From: Protonemura montana
Taxonomy: Eukaryota; Arthropoda; Insecta; Plecoptera; Nemouridae
DNA length: 64,000 nucleotides
Direction of reading: 5' to 3'
Assembly (NCBI GenBank): GCA_947568835.1
Contig: OX387602.1
Coordinates: forward strand, 3,876,570 to 3,940,569
Shown piece after piece: positions 50,701-61,977 of this stretch. The notes under the pieces are model-generated. The model did not search any database, was not told the origin of the DNA, and saw nothing but the letters and a program-made list of their open reading frames with translations. Both the position numbers and the translations under genes were made by a program. How positions within the stretch are numbered: the first letter of the stretch is position 1; every line of letters starts with the position of its first letter.

Positions 50701-52466
50701 TTGTTTTGACCGCGGGGCACTGGCCTTATGGTGTAGCAGTGTTTCATAAACTTCTATAATTTGTTTACTTTCTATAATTTTCGTAATACTGAGTACCCGT
50801 CGTCAAAAAAAATCGTAGATGGTTCGCTTAAGTAGTATCAACACAAAAAATGTAAACCTAATCAAATTTTAACATTAAAAACTGCAAGCAAATGTACAGA
50901 GTAGGCCTAAAATAGAAAAACACATTTTTATATAACATTTGATCTCGCACTGTTCATGCGCGAGCCATTGAAAGCTGAGACAAGTTGGTTAGTTTCAGGT
51001 GATAATAAGTCATGGAAACATAGAAAATCAATTCATTGGGTTGCCCATGCTTAGTTTTCAAAATATATTTCTGAGATCTGTCTAGTAGCTATGTGAAACT
51101 CTTCAGAAAATTGCATCTACTACCCCCACTAAACTCTTCGGGTACCCCAGGGGGTAGGTACGCATACCACACTTAGGGAAACACTGGCTTACATCAACGA
51201 GTCATGGCCGCCATTGCTCTTATCACTTCTATGGCCGTCGAAAACCGGTCAGCCAATGGGAGCTGAGCTTCAGTCGATCGACCCATGAGGGAGGGATCGA
51301 TCGAGCATGTGGTGAGTGACGTCACGCGCACGTGGTGAACCGCGCTTGGGCGATACTCTTCCGTCGGCTGGGCGCCTGGTACTAAAAGGCAGTTTCGATG
51401 CCAAGTTTCGGATGATTTTAGCCGAGTCGGGAACGCACGCATAATGCTGGTTGCCTACCTAACCGGGTTCACATGGCCTCGTTTGGGTTGACATATAGAT
51501 GAGCGTAGCGAAATCTTAAATTTCAACTACCCCAAAAAATATATCAGAAATGTGTCTAGTAGTTGTGTTCCCCCCCCCCCCCCCCCCCCCCCCCCCACTA
51601 CTAAACTCTTGACATACCCCAGGGGGTGCGCGTACACACTTTGGGAAACACTGGAGTAGGTCTAACCTAATTTAGTGTGAAAGGGAGGAGGGGAACCCCA
51701 GCAACGGCACAAAGCCTACTTCTGTGGAAGTTCACGGAGGGGACTAACAACTCGAGCAACTGGATTGAAGGCGAATGAAGTTGCAGTACTAAGTTTCATC
51801 CCTCCAACCTCTTTCCCGAGCAGAACTGGTCACGTGTATGATGGTCACCCATCCAATATCTAAACCAGCGCAGTGTTGCTTAACTTCGGTAGGGAACTGG
51901 TGGGTACAGTCCCGATTACCTTGTTGGATTTCACCAACTAAGGGGTAATTTATCTAAATAGGGTCCCACCTTTGGCTAACTCATACTGATATTGCACGCC
52001 TATGTCACTTTTGCAGACAATCTCGACCGAAAGCGACGCGCTAACCGAGTCTCCGATCTCGCTCATCTTCCAACGAGGCCACGAGGACGCCGTCGACGTG
52101 GCGTCGATCCAGCGGCTGATGAGGAGCAACGACTTTGCATCGGACCCAATATCCGACAGAAACCCCATGATTGCAGTCGCTGCTCGAGGTGACGTTCCCG
52201 GCGTCCCCAACGGTGATCCCCGAGCGCTGCGTCCTCTCGGAGTCACCGATGTCAAGATCTTGCGATGTCCAGGCTACGCAGAGAAATGTCAGCTGCGTGC
52301 TGTCGCTGGGCCCACTTTTCACTCCAAGTCCGATGGGCCTAAGTCACACAAGAAGCGGCTTGCTCCTTTCAAATGGTCTTCCAGTATTTTTAGCATCCTG
52401 CCACATTTGGGACAGCCCGATGAGTGGAATTTTGAATTAATGAGCCCTGTTTGGGCTTGGTACTGA
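44780..52466 (+). CDS. Phospholipase B-like protein, copy B (nucleophile Cys to Ser, membrane-anchored)
   Basis: This is a tandem paralogue of copy A. Exons: 44780-44889, 47153-47302, 47781-48033, 48478-48584, 48666-48836, 49339-49576, 49831-50091, 52017-52466, all phases joining, 579 aa. It starts with 14 residues and a long hydrophobic segment (VFSLVIGGIIVVVLVLVIVW, residues about 14-33) lacking an evident cleavage site, so a type II signal anchor is likely. Several intron positions equal those of copy A, proving duplication. The family fold is recognisable (QAYAAGYLEGCLSW, DPYWHQVNLFYKQLDG, VAGTSMTFSSYPGAVHSQDDF, ending SPVWAWY). At the nucleophile position there is Ser242 (GLSSAFVK) instead of Cys. 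His259 is kept at +17, Trp is replaced by Ala262, SYNTPYF has become AVHGLPF, and SAENAISAR is replaced by NPMIAVAAR. About 12 residues before the last conserved block are deleted. It could be a pseudoenzyme or use Ser. AATAAA lies at 52560. Confidence 0.93.
45743..46016 (-). mobile_element. 274-bp retroelement fragment with 13-bp target duplication
   Basis: The segment is flanked by exact 13-bp direct repeats AGCATACGCTCAT at 45730-45742 and 46017-46029. Its left 28 bp (45743-45770) are identical to the left end of a second insertion at 50116. The remainder is mostly a large inverted repeat (45800-46009), ending in a T-run at the right boundary. Read on the - strand, the shared 28 bp form the 3' end, as expected for 5'-truncated copies made by target-primed reverse transcription. 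I infer a Penelope-like or other non-LTR element. No reverse-transcriptase sequence is present. Confidence 0.65.
45800..46009. repeat. Near-perfect 95-bp inverted repeat
   Basis: Left arm 45800-45894 and right arm 45915-46009 are reverse complements with two mismatches, around a 20-nt centre. Each arm contains GCGAAACGTCGGG preceded by a short pairing segment and CTTGAAGAAG, resembling a degenerate hammerhead-ribozyme core. It lies within the 274-bp insertion in intron 1 of PLBD copy B. Confidence 0.9.
50116..50152 (-). mobile_element. 37-bp truncated insertion with 13-bp target duplication
   Basis: The exact 13-bp repeat CGCCAAAGCGTAT occurs at 50103-50115 and 50153-50165. The 37 bp between them start with the same 28 bp as the insertion at 45743. 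This is an extremely short copy of the same family, inserted 25 bp downstream of the 5' splice site that follows exon 49831-50091. The double match (shared terminus plus its own target duplication) makes chance unlikely. Confidence 0.7.
51065..51655. repeat. Two diverged copies of a local repeat
   Basis: Copy 1 (about 51065-51175) and copy 2 (about 51535-51655) share in order TCTAGTAG, a C tract followed by ACTAAACTCTT, TACCCCAGGGGGT, ACACT and GGGAAACACTGG. They lie about 470 bp apart in the last intron of PLBD copy B. The family is unknown. Confidence 0.65.
51570..51596. repeat. Poly-C tract, 27 nt
   Basis: This is the longest homopolymer of the window. It sits inside the second copy of a local repeat, at the place where the first copy (51121-51129) has only five C. 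Confidence 0.9.
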
Positions 52467-54945
52467 CCACAAACAATTCATAGCATATATACCTACCCCA
52501 AGATCCCTGAGCTTCCTGATTGAAACTAAAATGGTATTACAAGTTTGAAGAGAAAATGAAATAAAGTTCCATGGAAACTATGTTCTCGCGTCTGGATCAT
52601 TTAAACAACACCCTCCTCTTTTTCTCTGAGAACTTGAGAGGAAAACAGTCGATTTCCTACATTCGTGGCTTTTTTGACGCTCCTTTCCTGACACTGACTC
52701 TGGAAATTCGAGTGAATTCTCGAAGGCTTCGAAGCCTCTTAGACCTGTACATCAAAACTATTTCTGATACCTCTGTTAACTTTTTCATGGAAACTTTTCG
52801 CTGGTCCTGATAGTGGATACGAGACAAATATTGACAAACAAATTACCAGTTTTGTTCTGAAAAGAGATTGATGAAACTCAGGTTGTTATATCAGCTCCAC
52901 TTTTCTTTCTTGTAAATTTTCCCCTCGTCTCTTTTAGGGACAAAATATCTTCTTCCCTTTAAGGCTCGGCTAGGTTAAGCATGACAGCCTCATCCACCAC
53001 CGCGTCAGTAAAATACCAATGCCCAGTGCCACAAGGCCCACGAATGAGTCACAAATCTAAGTGATTTCAACAAAAGGTGTGTACGAACGTCACCTCACCT
53101 TGCTATCATAACTAACATTGACCCGTTTCTCTTTCTTAAAACATCTGTATTTCTTGAGTCATATTACTGAACCAGCCGATGTTTCAAGCTTCATTGGAAG
53201 CTGCAATTCCAATCCAGCCAAATAAACTCTGTTCGTACCAAATTTGCATAATCAAAATTACTCGTTGCAACGTTAGTGAATTATGCGTTTAAATTTAAGT
53301 TACAGCCTTGCTTGACTCCATGTGAAAGTTCAAACACCAAGAAATGTTTCTTGTCGTATGGACTGCCTACTGCTCTGTCTTGATTTATATGAAGATGTAC
53401 AAGAAAAAAATGTTGACAAGATTTTTTCGACAAAACTCTTTAAATCCCAGTGACGCACAAGCTAGCGGGTCGCGACGTTCGGCGCCTCCACTCTGTGGAC
53501 GCTCTTCGAACAGACATCAAACTCGGCGCCTCCACCAGCAGACCCACGCCGTCAATGAAAAACGTGTGCCAGGCACGTCAGCCTCTTGGCAACGCGGCTG
53601 CTACGGGGCAAGTGAAGCATGCACCAACGGCGGAATGGAATCGTGTTATGTCATTTATCGCCGACCGTCGGGGTCGCAGCTACTCGTCGCGGGTCGGGTG
53701 GGTATTTTGGGCCGGGCTGGGACTCGGAACGGAATCCGTCGGATGATCGCCGGCACGGCGGGCGCTGACCAATGGACAGGAAGGTCAAAATAGAGACGCG
53801 CTCGCGGGATAAATCTGTAACATCGTTATCTTTATTGCTTTTCGCTTCTCGTGTAATAACTATAACTACTTGTACATTATAAAATAATGTCGTTGGGATG
53901 GAACAATAATATTATCTGAGAAAAGAAAAAGTACGTTTTAAATGCGCTTTCACGCTCGTTTCACGTGGATAGTTTTGTTTATTTCGAATGATTGATTTAG
54001 GAAGACCAACATTTGGTACTCCTCTTTACAATGCCATGTCGGTATATGTTGACTGGTGAATTACCACAAAGATGGCTAGAATTGGCTGAGGACGGTAAGA
54101 AAATATAACCATAGATTTATGAGTTATGAAATAACCAGTTTTTAGCAAAGCCTAAAATGTACATAGATTCAAGATTTCCAGTAAATTGGTTAAGCTGTCT
54201 TATCTTGAGGTCTATTTTCGTAGAACTCTTGGCACTTAACACCTTCATCATTAACGTTTTCGGCAGAGGAAGATTCTTATCTTGGAGAAGATAATAGTAT
54301 ACAAAAAGTTAATGACACTCTGTTAATGAACAGCACCTATACATGTAATCTATGAAACATTTACGAGTTTTTTTTTATGCCTCAAATGTGCGTTTCTCAG
54401 GGTTCCGGGCTCAGTTCTTTTGTTGTCTTGCTGTGCAAATAGAAACTGATTTTGAACAAGAACAGTTCCGTCTGACGTAACGAGACATTTGGTGATTAGA
54501 ATTTAATCATCAAAATACAAAAAAATAACATTTATCGACTAAAATCAGGAATTATCTTACCGGTTCACATAAATCTCTATAGGTATTTCAATATAATAAT
54601 ATTAATCATAAATACTATGTCTAAACTGAAATTGGAGCGGTCGCATTTTTCAGTTGCAAGATCGTTTCGGTTAGTAAGTATCACTTGGATCGTCTTCGTA
54701 ATCATGAGCGCCATTTCGGTGCGCTCAAATAAATACTCGTGCGTCGACTTCGCGTCCCAGGCGTCGGGGAGAGAGATTTAAGCGTCGCGACGCCTTCGAG
54801 CGCTCGCACCTGGACGCCGCGGCGCTCGTCTTGGGATGTGTTGCCCATATGGCACGTTTGAGAGTCAAAACTCCGATGCAGCGAGTCCTTCTATCACGCA
54901 CTCAATGCAATCTATCAGGTTTTCATTACAAAATTGCACCTGTGA
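52467..54945. other. Intergenic: PLBD copy B 3' end to sPLA2 3' end
   Basis: AATAAA at 52560-52565 probably ends PLBD copy B. A GC-rich patch at 53440-53800 has overlapping open frames in two phases with no known domain. CpG-rich DNA at 54695-54835 precedes the sPLA2 stop on the other strand and could be its 3' UTR. The genes converge. Nothing else is recognised. Confidence 0.5.
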
Positions 54946-57900
54946 TCAATACGATATGTTGTCTCTTAAATACGCTTGCTTCCTGTACTCGTTTTTCTCG
55001 CATTTTCCCCACCACGATCGTTTGATGCAGACTTTCTCTGGCTTGAGGACGAAGCACTTGGCTTGGACGATGTTGAAGAAGAGCTTGCCCACGATGTTAG
55101 CAGCGCCCGTACCCGACATCTTTAGACACGTCCGGAAACTAAACACATCGAGACAATTACGAATTAGTCACATGCTATTGTAGCCGAATAAATTACAGGT
55201 ACTCGGGGATTTTCGATTGCGATACCATCTACCGGGATTATGCTCTCAACAAGACGCTCTCATCACAACCACGCCTAGCTTTAGACAAGTATGCATATTT
55301 GTACGGATACCATACCTTTTTCTGCGTCGACTGTTTCTATTATCCATGAAGATAATAACACCAAGATTTTGGTAATAGTTACATGCATTACTGGGTCAAC
55401 TGCGACGGTTCTTGAAACTATATAGCCGGAAGTCTTACCACCTCTTCGAACATTCACCAAACCTGTATTAATCTTATCGTATCACAGTCGACACCCACCC
55501 ACCCCGGCTGGATGCCTTGGCGAGGCCAGCCCCCTCGACAGCAAAGTGCGATGACAAAGAGCCTGCAGTGAGCCCAAGCACAATCAGAGAGCCTATTCAT
55601 CATACCGCCACACATCCCCTCGGCTGTGTCGACGCAGAATGGAGTTAACGGAGCGTAAAGATACTACTTCTCAATCAGATAATAATTGTGTCATCACATA
55701 GCACAGGTTTTATGGGTTGTGTGTAAAATCGAACATCGGAACAGTGCTATACACTCGCACATCTGTGTGGCAGTGTTGAATCTCACTCTGTGTTGGAGAA
55801 TTAAGGGCGGTCCGAGATCGGAGACTAATTATTTGGTGCAGTCAGAGCCGCCATAACTAGACGTCGAAGAATGCTATTCGGCGATAGCTGATAAGAATAT
55901 AACGACCGTAGGACTTTTACCCTGTGTCTTGTGTATAGGTGGAGAAAGAAGAAGAAACAGGTCGAGCATGTATCCCATTCCTGGCACAGGGATAGGCAAC
56001 ATCAACCCTGTTCTTGTTTAGGGTGTCGTGTGCTCTCGCCTGGAAGAGGTGTTGATAAAAGAATTGCGGAGCGACAGGGATATGGCAGTGAAACTGTGTC
56101 AGGATGGGAGAGAAAAATGCGAAAAGAGATTAGGGGGGCCATAAGATTTGAAGGAAAACCTAAGGCTTCATATTTATTTGTAAATTATGGACCTTTGTGG
56201 AAAATCAGGACATACTACTATGGAAAGAATGAGCCGTGGGGATCTGTGCTGTATTGGTGAGTCGATTTTTAAACGACGTTCGTGAAAGAAAAAACCGTGC
56301 AGATAAAATACCCTTAGAAATCTTTTCTTTTGAGAAGATTTCAATCAATTTTTGGATTGTTTTAAGTCAGCATATCTTGGAAATCAAAAGAACACATACA
56401 AGCATATTTTTAAGCTACGTTTAACGAACCAGCAGCGAAAGGGGGTCAGCAATAAGCTTTCTTTCACGTCGTTATAGCCCATAAAAGATTTACCCTCTTT
56501 TTTCCAATAATACTCGATCGTTGGAGTGTGTAGGTATTATAGGGAGCCAGCTAGCTCGACTTTGATCGCATGTCGTTAACTTCAATTGAACTCCTTTTAT
56601 TCATATTTTGCACGCAGATTATTTTAGGTAGGTGGTGTAATATTTGAATTCGAGCAGACTGCAGGCATTTTCAGTTTCGCTCGTAAACTGGTCCCACGTC
56701 CCATGTGGGGTGCCAAGTCTGGAACTGTTATTAAGCTATTTCTACGGCCATGAATGCTGTAGTGAATACCAAGTAAATCACTGGTACGAGTAGAATATTA
56801 TTAGAGGAAGAATAGGGACTCTCGCACGTGAATGATGACCATTTGCAATGAGATGGACAAACGTGATAAAACTCTGTCCAGACAACCTCTTGTCACTACC
56901 TACTAGCGGGGTGGGAAAAAGTAATAATAATATATTACAGAGGTATGCATCTACCGTTTGCTGCCCGTGTATTTTATTTCCCGTGTTAAGTCGTGTCCAT
57001 GAGGGTTTTGGGGGTTGTAAGAGGGTTCAACTCTCAAACATGGAACAAGATTGAGAATAGCTGACAAAGAATGGACAAAGCATCTTAAATAGTATGAAAG
57101 AGCGTCTCTCAAAGTGTGTTCGGCCATGGGAATAAGAATAATGCCTTGCTAAGATCTTTGACCAATCATGGTGCGATGTCTCCGGAAACCGATTGGGTAA
57201 TCTGGTTCCTCGCGAATAAGAATCTAATCTTTAGCGGGGGCCTCGCGATGTGTGCAAACGATGGTCAAAGTCTGGAGCGGGCCCGACTGATTGAATTGAG
57301 GTGATTGACTCTGAGCAAGTCTGAGCCGATCGTCCGCTAACGAGCGGTCAGATCGCTGGTATACTATGCGCTCACGTGGTCACAATCAGAACTCTGGCAT
57401 CCACAAGCAACATTTTCCTCTAGAGTTGCTCCATTTTCAACAGACGTTTTTCGTTTTGTAGCGCTGGAGTTCTTTATACAGCTTCGTGAGTTCAGGTTTA
57501 GAAATGGCTACTGTCTCCTAGACTGAGAATAAGTGCCAAACAATGCCAATATAAATGTAATTTGACTTTCTAGATAGTTCTACCAAGCAAATGTGTAGGT
57601 AATAAAAAATTCTACGGTTTAATCAATTGTAACTCTGTGCTAATTCTGCTCGCTTTTCTTGGGTGTCTCATTTTGCTTCAAAGAATGATATAAGTAATGC
57701 ATGTACTCGGTCACACCACTGTGCCTTGCTACTGGGTAATGAGATATTATATCGAATCGAGAAATACTTCCACTTCACCTGGTCTTCATTTACCACGGAC
57801 CATTTACACGGGCAAAAGTAAGCATGGAGAAAAATGAACAGTGATTTGCTTATATTTCTGACCGTGGGGGTCTAAAAGCAACACAAAACAACTTATTAAC

Positions 57901-60900
57901 GGTTCATGATGCAATTGTGTTGGTGGTCGAAAACATTTGTATGGCGACAATAAAAGATCCATTCAACCCTCTCAGAATTTATAGCCTCATACTACAATAC
58001 CACTTTTTTGCAGGGAGAATGTTTTTGATTCTGATCACACCTGTCGGCGTTCTGAACAAAAGCGGCGAGAGCGTTTCTCATGTTTCCCACTTTAGATGTT
58101 TCTTGTAAAATTCTCATTCGTCACCTTCAAATCTTACACCCACAATAAACTATTGTGATAGTCAGGTAAAACTCGTCCGAAATTATTTACGTTTACTGTC
58201 AGAACGTCGTCTTTACCTAATCAATTTGTGGTACATTTGGAAAAGGGATATAAATCTCTTGCCTTCTGAATCCAGAATCTGAATTGGTTGGGACATGTCG
58301 ACAACACTTTGGTCGATTCCGGCTAAGGGCTTCAGTTTCGTCCTTCCGATTACGGTTGCTTTTCTAGCCAACAACACATTTGTTATTCATTAACAATTTG
58401 AGGGAACAATTTCCATGAAAAACATGGGGCAATCGACCTCTATCTATATAAGCAATTAGATTTATTGAGAAACCATCGGAAAGGGGCTCCTGATTTCGAT
58501 GTTTTTGTTACTTCTAATCGGAGCCTTAATTAGTGTTGATTAATGTCAACATACCACACGAGACTAGCCAATTAGAATGTCCAACCGATAATTATTTCCT
58601 GTGCTGATCAACAGCTAACATAAAATCAATTATAAAATGCCTATAGATCTGTCTTTCTTTATCATCGATCTCTAATTATTACTGTCTATGGAGCATAATA
58701 GCCCCATGCACCATCGAACTAGTAGCGACTTGCACACCGGACAAAATTATTTTTAAGCACACCCTCGGGCAATTTTTTTTTAATAATAATTCATTCCAGT
58801 TAAAAATTAATTTTAATTATTATTTACGCCGCTTTCTGCTCTCAATTTCCGATCGTCAAGACTGGCGTCGTAACCTGACGCCCATGTCGAATGTGAAGCG
58901 ATTAAACATAGGGAGTACCTGTGCAAACAATCTTCTCCTGTTACAATGCGTTAGTTTGCGGTCTTTATAGGTACACTTATGCTATCAATGTTTTGTCTCG
59001 GGCGTATGGAAATGTGTTCCTTAGCAAAATGTCACATTTGTTACCAAATTAGAACAGCCAGCGTTCCCATTCATTTCCACAGATGGCATGATTTTCTTCC
59101 ACCATTATCAACATAGCTTCCATCACTAATTTCCCGACTTGTGAGTTTAACCGAAATTATTCATAAGAACTCATGGATATTGTTCTTGAAATTATTAATG
59201 AAGTGCCGGGTAGACAATGGAGACGTTCCTAGCTAATTGCGTATCTTTATTCTCCTGACAAATAGATTTATGATTTGATTCCCAAGAGACAAGGGTTTCC
59301 AGGCAAGCAGGAATGAAAAGTTTTTTTTCATTTGAGTTGTGAGATGATTTGAAATAAGGGGTGCGTAACTTCGGATCGGTGAGATTAGGTCTTTGTTTAT
59401 CTTCTGCTCATTCGGTCGGCCTACTTTGGGTGGTGTGGTAGGCATTCGTCGTTGGATCAAACCAAACGAAAGAAAGAGAACGAATGCTTTCGTTAGGATA
59501 GTTTTCAAGATCGAATTTATGTAGACATGACACCTTCGAAGTGAAATAGCTCGACTCACCAATACCAAACGCTGAATACCGGAACGAGGATGGGTTATGC
59601 AAATTACATGGGCAGATGGACCAAATTGATTGGCGGCCAATCGAGAGTGCCCAAGGATGCTTGTCTAACTTTTCAATTGAGAGTCTCAGCGATCATACGA
59701 TAGAAGAAGGCTATGTGACTGCTGTACTATAAATGTAATTGAAAGCTAACAACCGCCAATCGCTTTGATTATCGAGAGATTTCAATGAGATTCTTGACCT
59801 GTTTGAAATTTTCTGTGTTGTCATTACTCGCTAATTGTCCGTGACGTATACAAAATCACGCCACAATTTCAACCAATGAGAAGTCTCCATTCGGCACACA
59901 CCTCTCGAATGCATTCCTTTTGGCGGGACTTGCTAAAACAGCCCAGATTAGCTTGAGGCTGCCAAACAGGTTACAAATGACGAAACTATAGTTAGAATAT
60001 AACTCCCGAGGCGTCGGCAACTGGCCGCAGTGTGCCGTCTACGGTAGATCCAAGGAGCGATGGATCTCTTTACATTTGGTCATATAAATAACAAAGCATG
60101 GCGTCCTCGCCTGCCCATGGTCTCACCACTGTCTGCACGCGGGTCGAGGAAAACGCGACGCGGCTCAGCTTCTACACGCGACTCTGCTTACATATAAGGA
60201 CTTTCACAAATCGGATGATTTCCGCAGCTCAACCAATCGCCGTTGAGCGCGTATTCGCGACAGTCTCCGCTGGAATTCCATCTACGAAAGGTGGTTACCG
60301 CGCCGAGGGGCTCGAGTTAGCGGCAAGGGCAGTGCCGATGGGTAAGCCTTTCGCGTGGAAGAAAAGTCAAGGGTAATCACGCGTGACAAAAGTCATGTGC
60401 GAAGCAAATTTTGACGGGGCCGGAAAGAACGTGCATGAAAATATGCAGTCTCGCGATTATTAATAAAAACTTGTTTATTTGGGACATGCCCACACCGATT
60501 ATCGCATATTGCTGGCAGGAACTGCCCACTGAAATGGCAGAGACTCGATTTCTTGGTGCTTGGCCAAATACCAAGGTACGAAAATCAATTATAACGCTGA
60601 AGTTTGATTTATTTATTAATGTTAACCCAAATTTTGCCTGTCAAACAAAGTTTTATTTACGTGTATGTGCTACAGGCATTTTGGATTGAAAGAATGATCA
60701 ATGACCGTGCATTTTCTTTGCCGAAAGTCGCAACCCTCCCTAAATCCGCCGCCCTTTTTTTTGCTGTGACAAGTCGGAATCTCTGATTAGAACGCCGCCC
60801 TTTAGCCAATGCTCCGTTGACTCCCGCAGTGTTAAATCGGTCCTCTCCCGACATTCTTAGACATTAAAACAACAACCTATTTCTTGTCGAGCGCTGGTTG

Positions 60901-61977
60901 AAAGAGATGTCTCGGAAATGGAAGCAACCGTATTGACTTTGGTACACAAGATGACAGCGCCTTATCGGACAAGTGGATGCTGCTTGAACAAATATCACGA
61001 GGGTGCACTGTGAAGGTGTTGCGTCCGGACTATCTGGACAAAATCAGGCATGCTAATTGAATGTTGACGTACGGTGACCCCTCTTGGAATCTATCAATAA
61101 GTACACCACATGTACATGCCCTGCCAACAAAGCAAACAACGGTCATCCGCTAAAAGCATTGCTAAAACAACGCGAGGGAATCCTCTTTTCTCGTTGTAGT
61201 CGAGTTAATCTGCATGCGATGGCTGCGTCACGTGTTTTGGTGGGCTCTGTCCGGCGGGCGCGTCATTGGTGAAAAAAGGCCGTGATGTTGGTGGTAACAA
61301 GAACTTATTCATCGATTTGTGGAATTATATAACGATTTGCTTCTAATCGAACTGCCTACAGCTTACGGAAGTTTGACGGCATTGCTTATGAATCAGGCGG
61401 TGATTTACTCTTTCCAATTATTACAAAATCTTGTATGCATCATGTGGTTATAAAACCATGAGGTCATTGAGGCAATATTTTATATTTTGGCCCATTCGTA
61501 GGCAGCATTCTTTTACTATGCGGAATGCTACAAAGGAACACGCCTATTATTTCTCTTTGAATCACTTTATGAAGAGGTTGTATGTCTTAATCTTCTGAGG
61601 TCCTTGTTACTTTCCAAGCCGAAGCTTCGTTTGAACGCTCCGTGTGTTTAAGAGTACGTACCGTTCGTCGCAGGAACAATGGTTCATCGTGCTGATACCC
61701 CAGTTGAAGAGCCCGTATTTGGTCTCGAGGGCGGTGATGAAGAGTGGACACGCCGTGTCGTGGATGCGACAGCAACGATCGGCGCCGTTGAACCCCCCCA
61801 GATGGGTGTAGGTGGCGGCAGTGTTACCCTTGCCGCACCACTTGGTTCCCGGCACGCGGAACATGTCCATCAGCTCGCGCTTTCGTCTGCAATTGCCCAC
61901 GCAACAAACGTTGCTCACTTACCTGCCATCGAAGTCGCCAACACGAGCCGATGCTATGGGGGTGCATCGGTACCAAG
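54946..61977 (-). CDS. Group III secretory phospholipase A2 (5' end missing)
   Basis: This is a calcium-dependent secreted enzyme that hydrolyses the sn-2 ester of phospholipids. It is in the same family as bee-venom PLA2, but such genes are common non-venom genes in arthropods and nothing here indicates a toxin. Exons on the - strand: 61977-61923, 61886-61662, 55138-54946, phases joining, 157 complete codons readable. The first exon ends the propeptide; its last base pair joins with the next exon to give GRRKREL, a dibasic processing site. The catalytic exon has the calcium loop [10 protein letters not shown] and the active-site helix RCCRIHD (His and Asp present), then MNHCSCDER. The last exon has IVGKLFFN and several Cys expected for disulfides. 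A 6.5-kb intron separates the last two exons. Signal-peptide exons upstream were not identified, so the model is partial. Confidence 0.9.
55139..61661 (-). other. sPLA2 large intron (6.5 kb)
   Basis: Apart from AT-rich DNA this intron has a dense cluster of TAAT-core motifs at 58430-58840 (reported as a finding) and a GC-richer patch at 60010-60330. Several open frames (for example 55931-56260 on +) show no recognisable domain. No nested gene is supported. Confidence 0.55.
58430..58840. promoter_or_regulatory. Cluster of homeodomain-type TAATTA/ATTA motifs
   Basis: Within about 400 bp there are many homeodomain-like cores, including CAATTAGA, CTTAATTAGT, GATTAATG, CCAATTAGAA, GATAATTATT, TCAATTAT, CTAATTATTA, AAATTATT and TTAATTTTAATTATT. 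The density exceeds that of the surrounding intron by eye. An enhancer is possible. Simple AT-richness is the alternative. Confidence 0.3.
61887..61922 (-). other. 36-nt intron in the sPLA2 gene
   Basis: The segment begins gtaagt and ends ttgcag. Removing it joins exon 61977-61923 (phase 2) to the catalytic exon in frame, whereas reading through it meets an immediate TAA. Both splice sites are near consensus. At 36 nt it is far shorter than the other introns in the window, the shortest of which is about 80 nt. Confidence 0.75.

Larger units (their letters stand above)
50092..52016 (+). other. Last intron of PLBD copy B, repeat-rich
   Basis: This 1.9-kb intron holds the 37-bp insertion with 13-bp duplication right after the donor (50116-50152). 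It also holds two diverged copies of one repeat (about 51065-51175 and 51535-51655), the longest C tract of the window (51570-51596), and a copy of the GATGAGCGTAGCGA repeat at 51500-51513. A short segment near 51190-51440 is GC-richer but encodes nothing recognisable. Confidence 0.6.

Noticed and set aside
53344..53793. 149-codon open frame on +, with an overlapping 98-codon frame
   Set aside because: Two phases are open at once in a GC-rich patch, the composition is unlike the real exons, and no domain or splice context is recognisable.
55931..56260. 109-codon + strand frame in the sPLA2 intron
   Set aside because: It is an AT-to-GC mixed sequence with no family resemblance and lacks an identifiable promoter or partner exons.
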